Source: Oscillospiraceae bacterium
GTDB lineage: Bacteria; Bacillota; Clostridia; Oscillospirales; Ruminococcaceae
Direction of reading: 5' to 3'
Length of the DNA stretch: 5,082 nucleotides
Assembly: GCA_017394565.1 (NCBI GenBank)
Contig: JAFPXW010000348.1
Location: forward strand, 1 to 5,082
This document shows, piece by piece, positions 5,078 to 5,082 of the stretch. Position 1 is the stretch's first letter. The number at the start of each line of letters is the position of its first letter. The translations under genes were made by a program, and so were the position numbers. The notes below the pieces were generated by a model that was not told where the DNA came from, did not search any database, and saw only the letters and a program-made list of their open reading frames with translations.

Positions 5078-5082
5078 CCACA

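Overview
The window looks like chromosomal DNA from a fibrolytic, cellulosome-forming gut Firmicute of the Ruminococcus type (Oscillospiraceae). The main reasons are a secreted GH10 xylanase ending in a type I-like dockerin, Thr/Glu-rich linkers, AGGAG-type ribosome binding sites, sigma-A-type promoters, and fairly GC-rich coding DNA next to AT-rich intergenic DNA. The exact species is an inference. The GC-rich coding DNA would fit a relative of R. champanellensis better than the more AT-rich ruminococci.

Layout. Positions 1-163 hold no gene I can support. A lipoprotein gene (164-937, +) follows, with an unusual run of Pro-Asp repeats behind its lipobox. It ends at a strong bidirectional terminator (hairpin 949-976). 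Converging on that terminator is a three-gene minus-strand operon, read from right to left: a YgjP/DUF45-type zinc metallopeptidase (2611-1928), a lipid-anchored barnase-family ribonuclease (1915-1268) and a barstar-family inhibitor (1255-998). Each downstream gene has its Shine-Dalgarno sequence fused to the preceding TAA stop. The operon has a full-consensus promoter (TTGACA, 17 bp, TATAAT, minus strand, 2903-2875).

Between that promoter and the first gene lies a 239-bp fold-back element (2633-2871). Its 32-nt ends are inverted copies of each other built from heptamers of the AGTGCGT/AGTTCGT type, and further hairpins lie inside. The predicted transcript starts almost exactly at the outer edge of the element, so the operon mRNA should open with a very long stem-loop that closes 7 nt before the first ribosome binding site.

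To the right, an AT-rich stretch separates this operon from a divergent, single-gene unit: a GH10 endo-xylanase with signal peptide, family-22-like xylan-binding module, catalytic domain, short linker and dockerin (3080-5017, +), ending in a clear terminator.

How the genes work together. The RNase and barstar genes form a recognisable toxin/inhibitor pair: all six barnase catalytic and substrate residues checked are kept, and the acidic barstar interface is kept. The RNase is predicted to be exported and tethered to the outer face of the membrane, and barstar should protect the cytoplasm from any enzyme not exported. The xylanase is an independent polysaccharide-degradation gene. The most unusual features are the tethered barnase/barstar operon and its fold-back leader.
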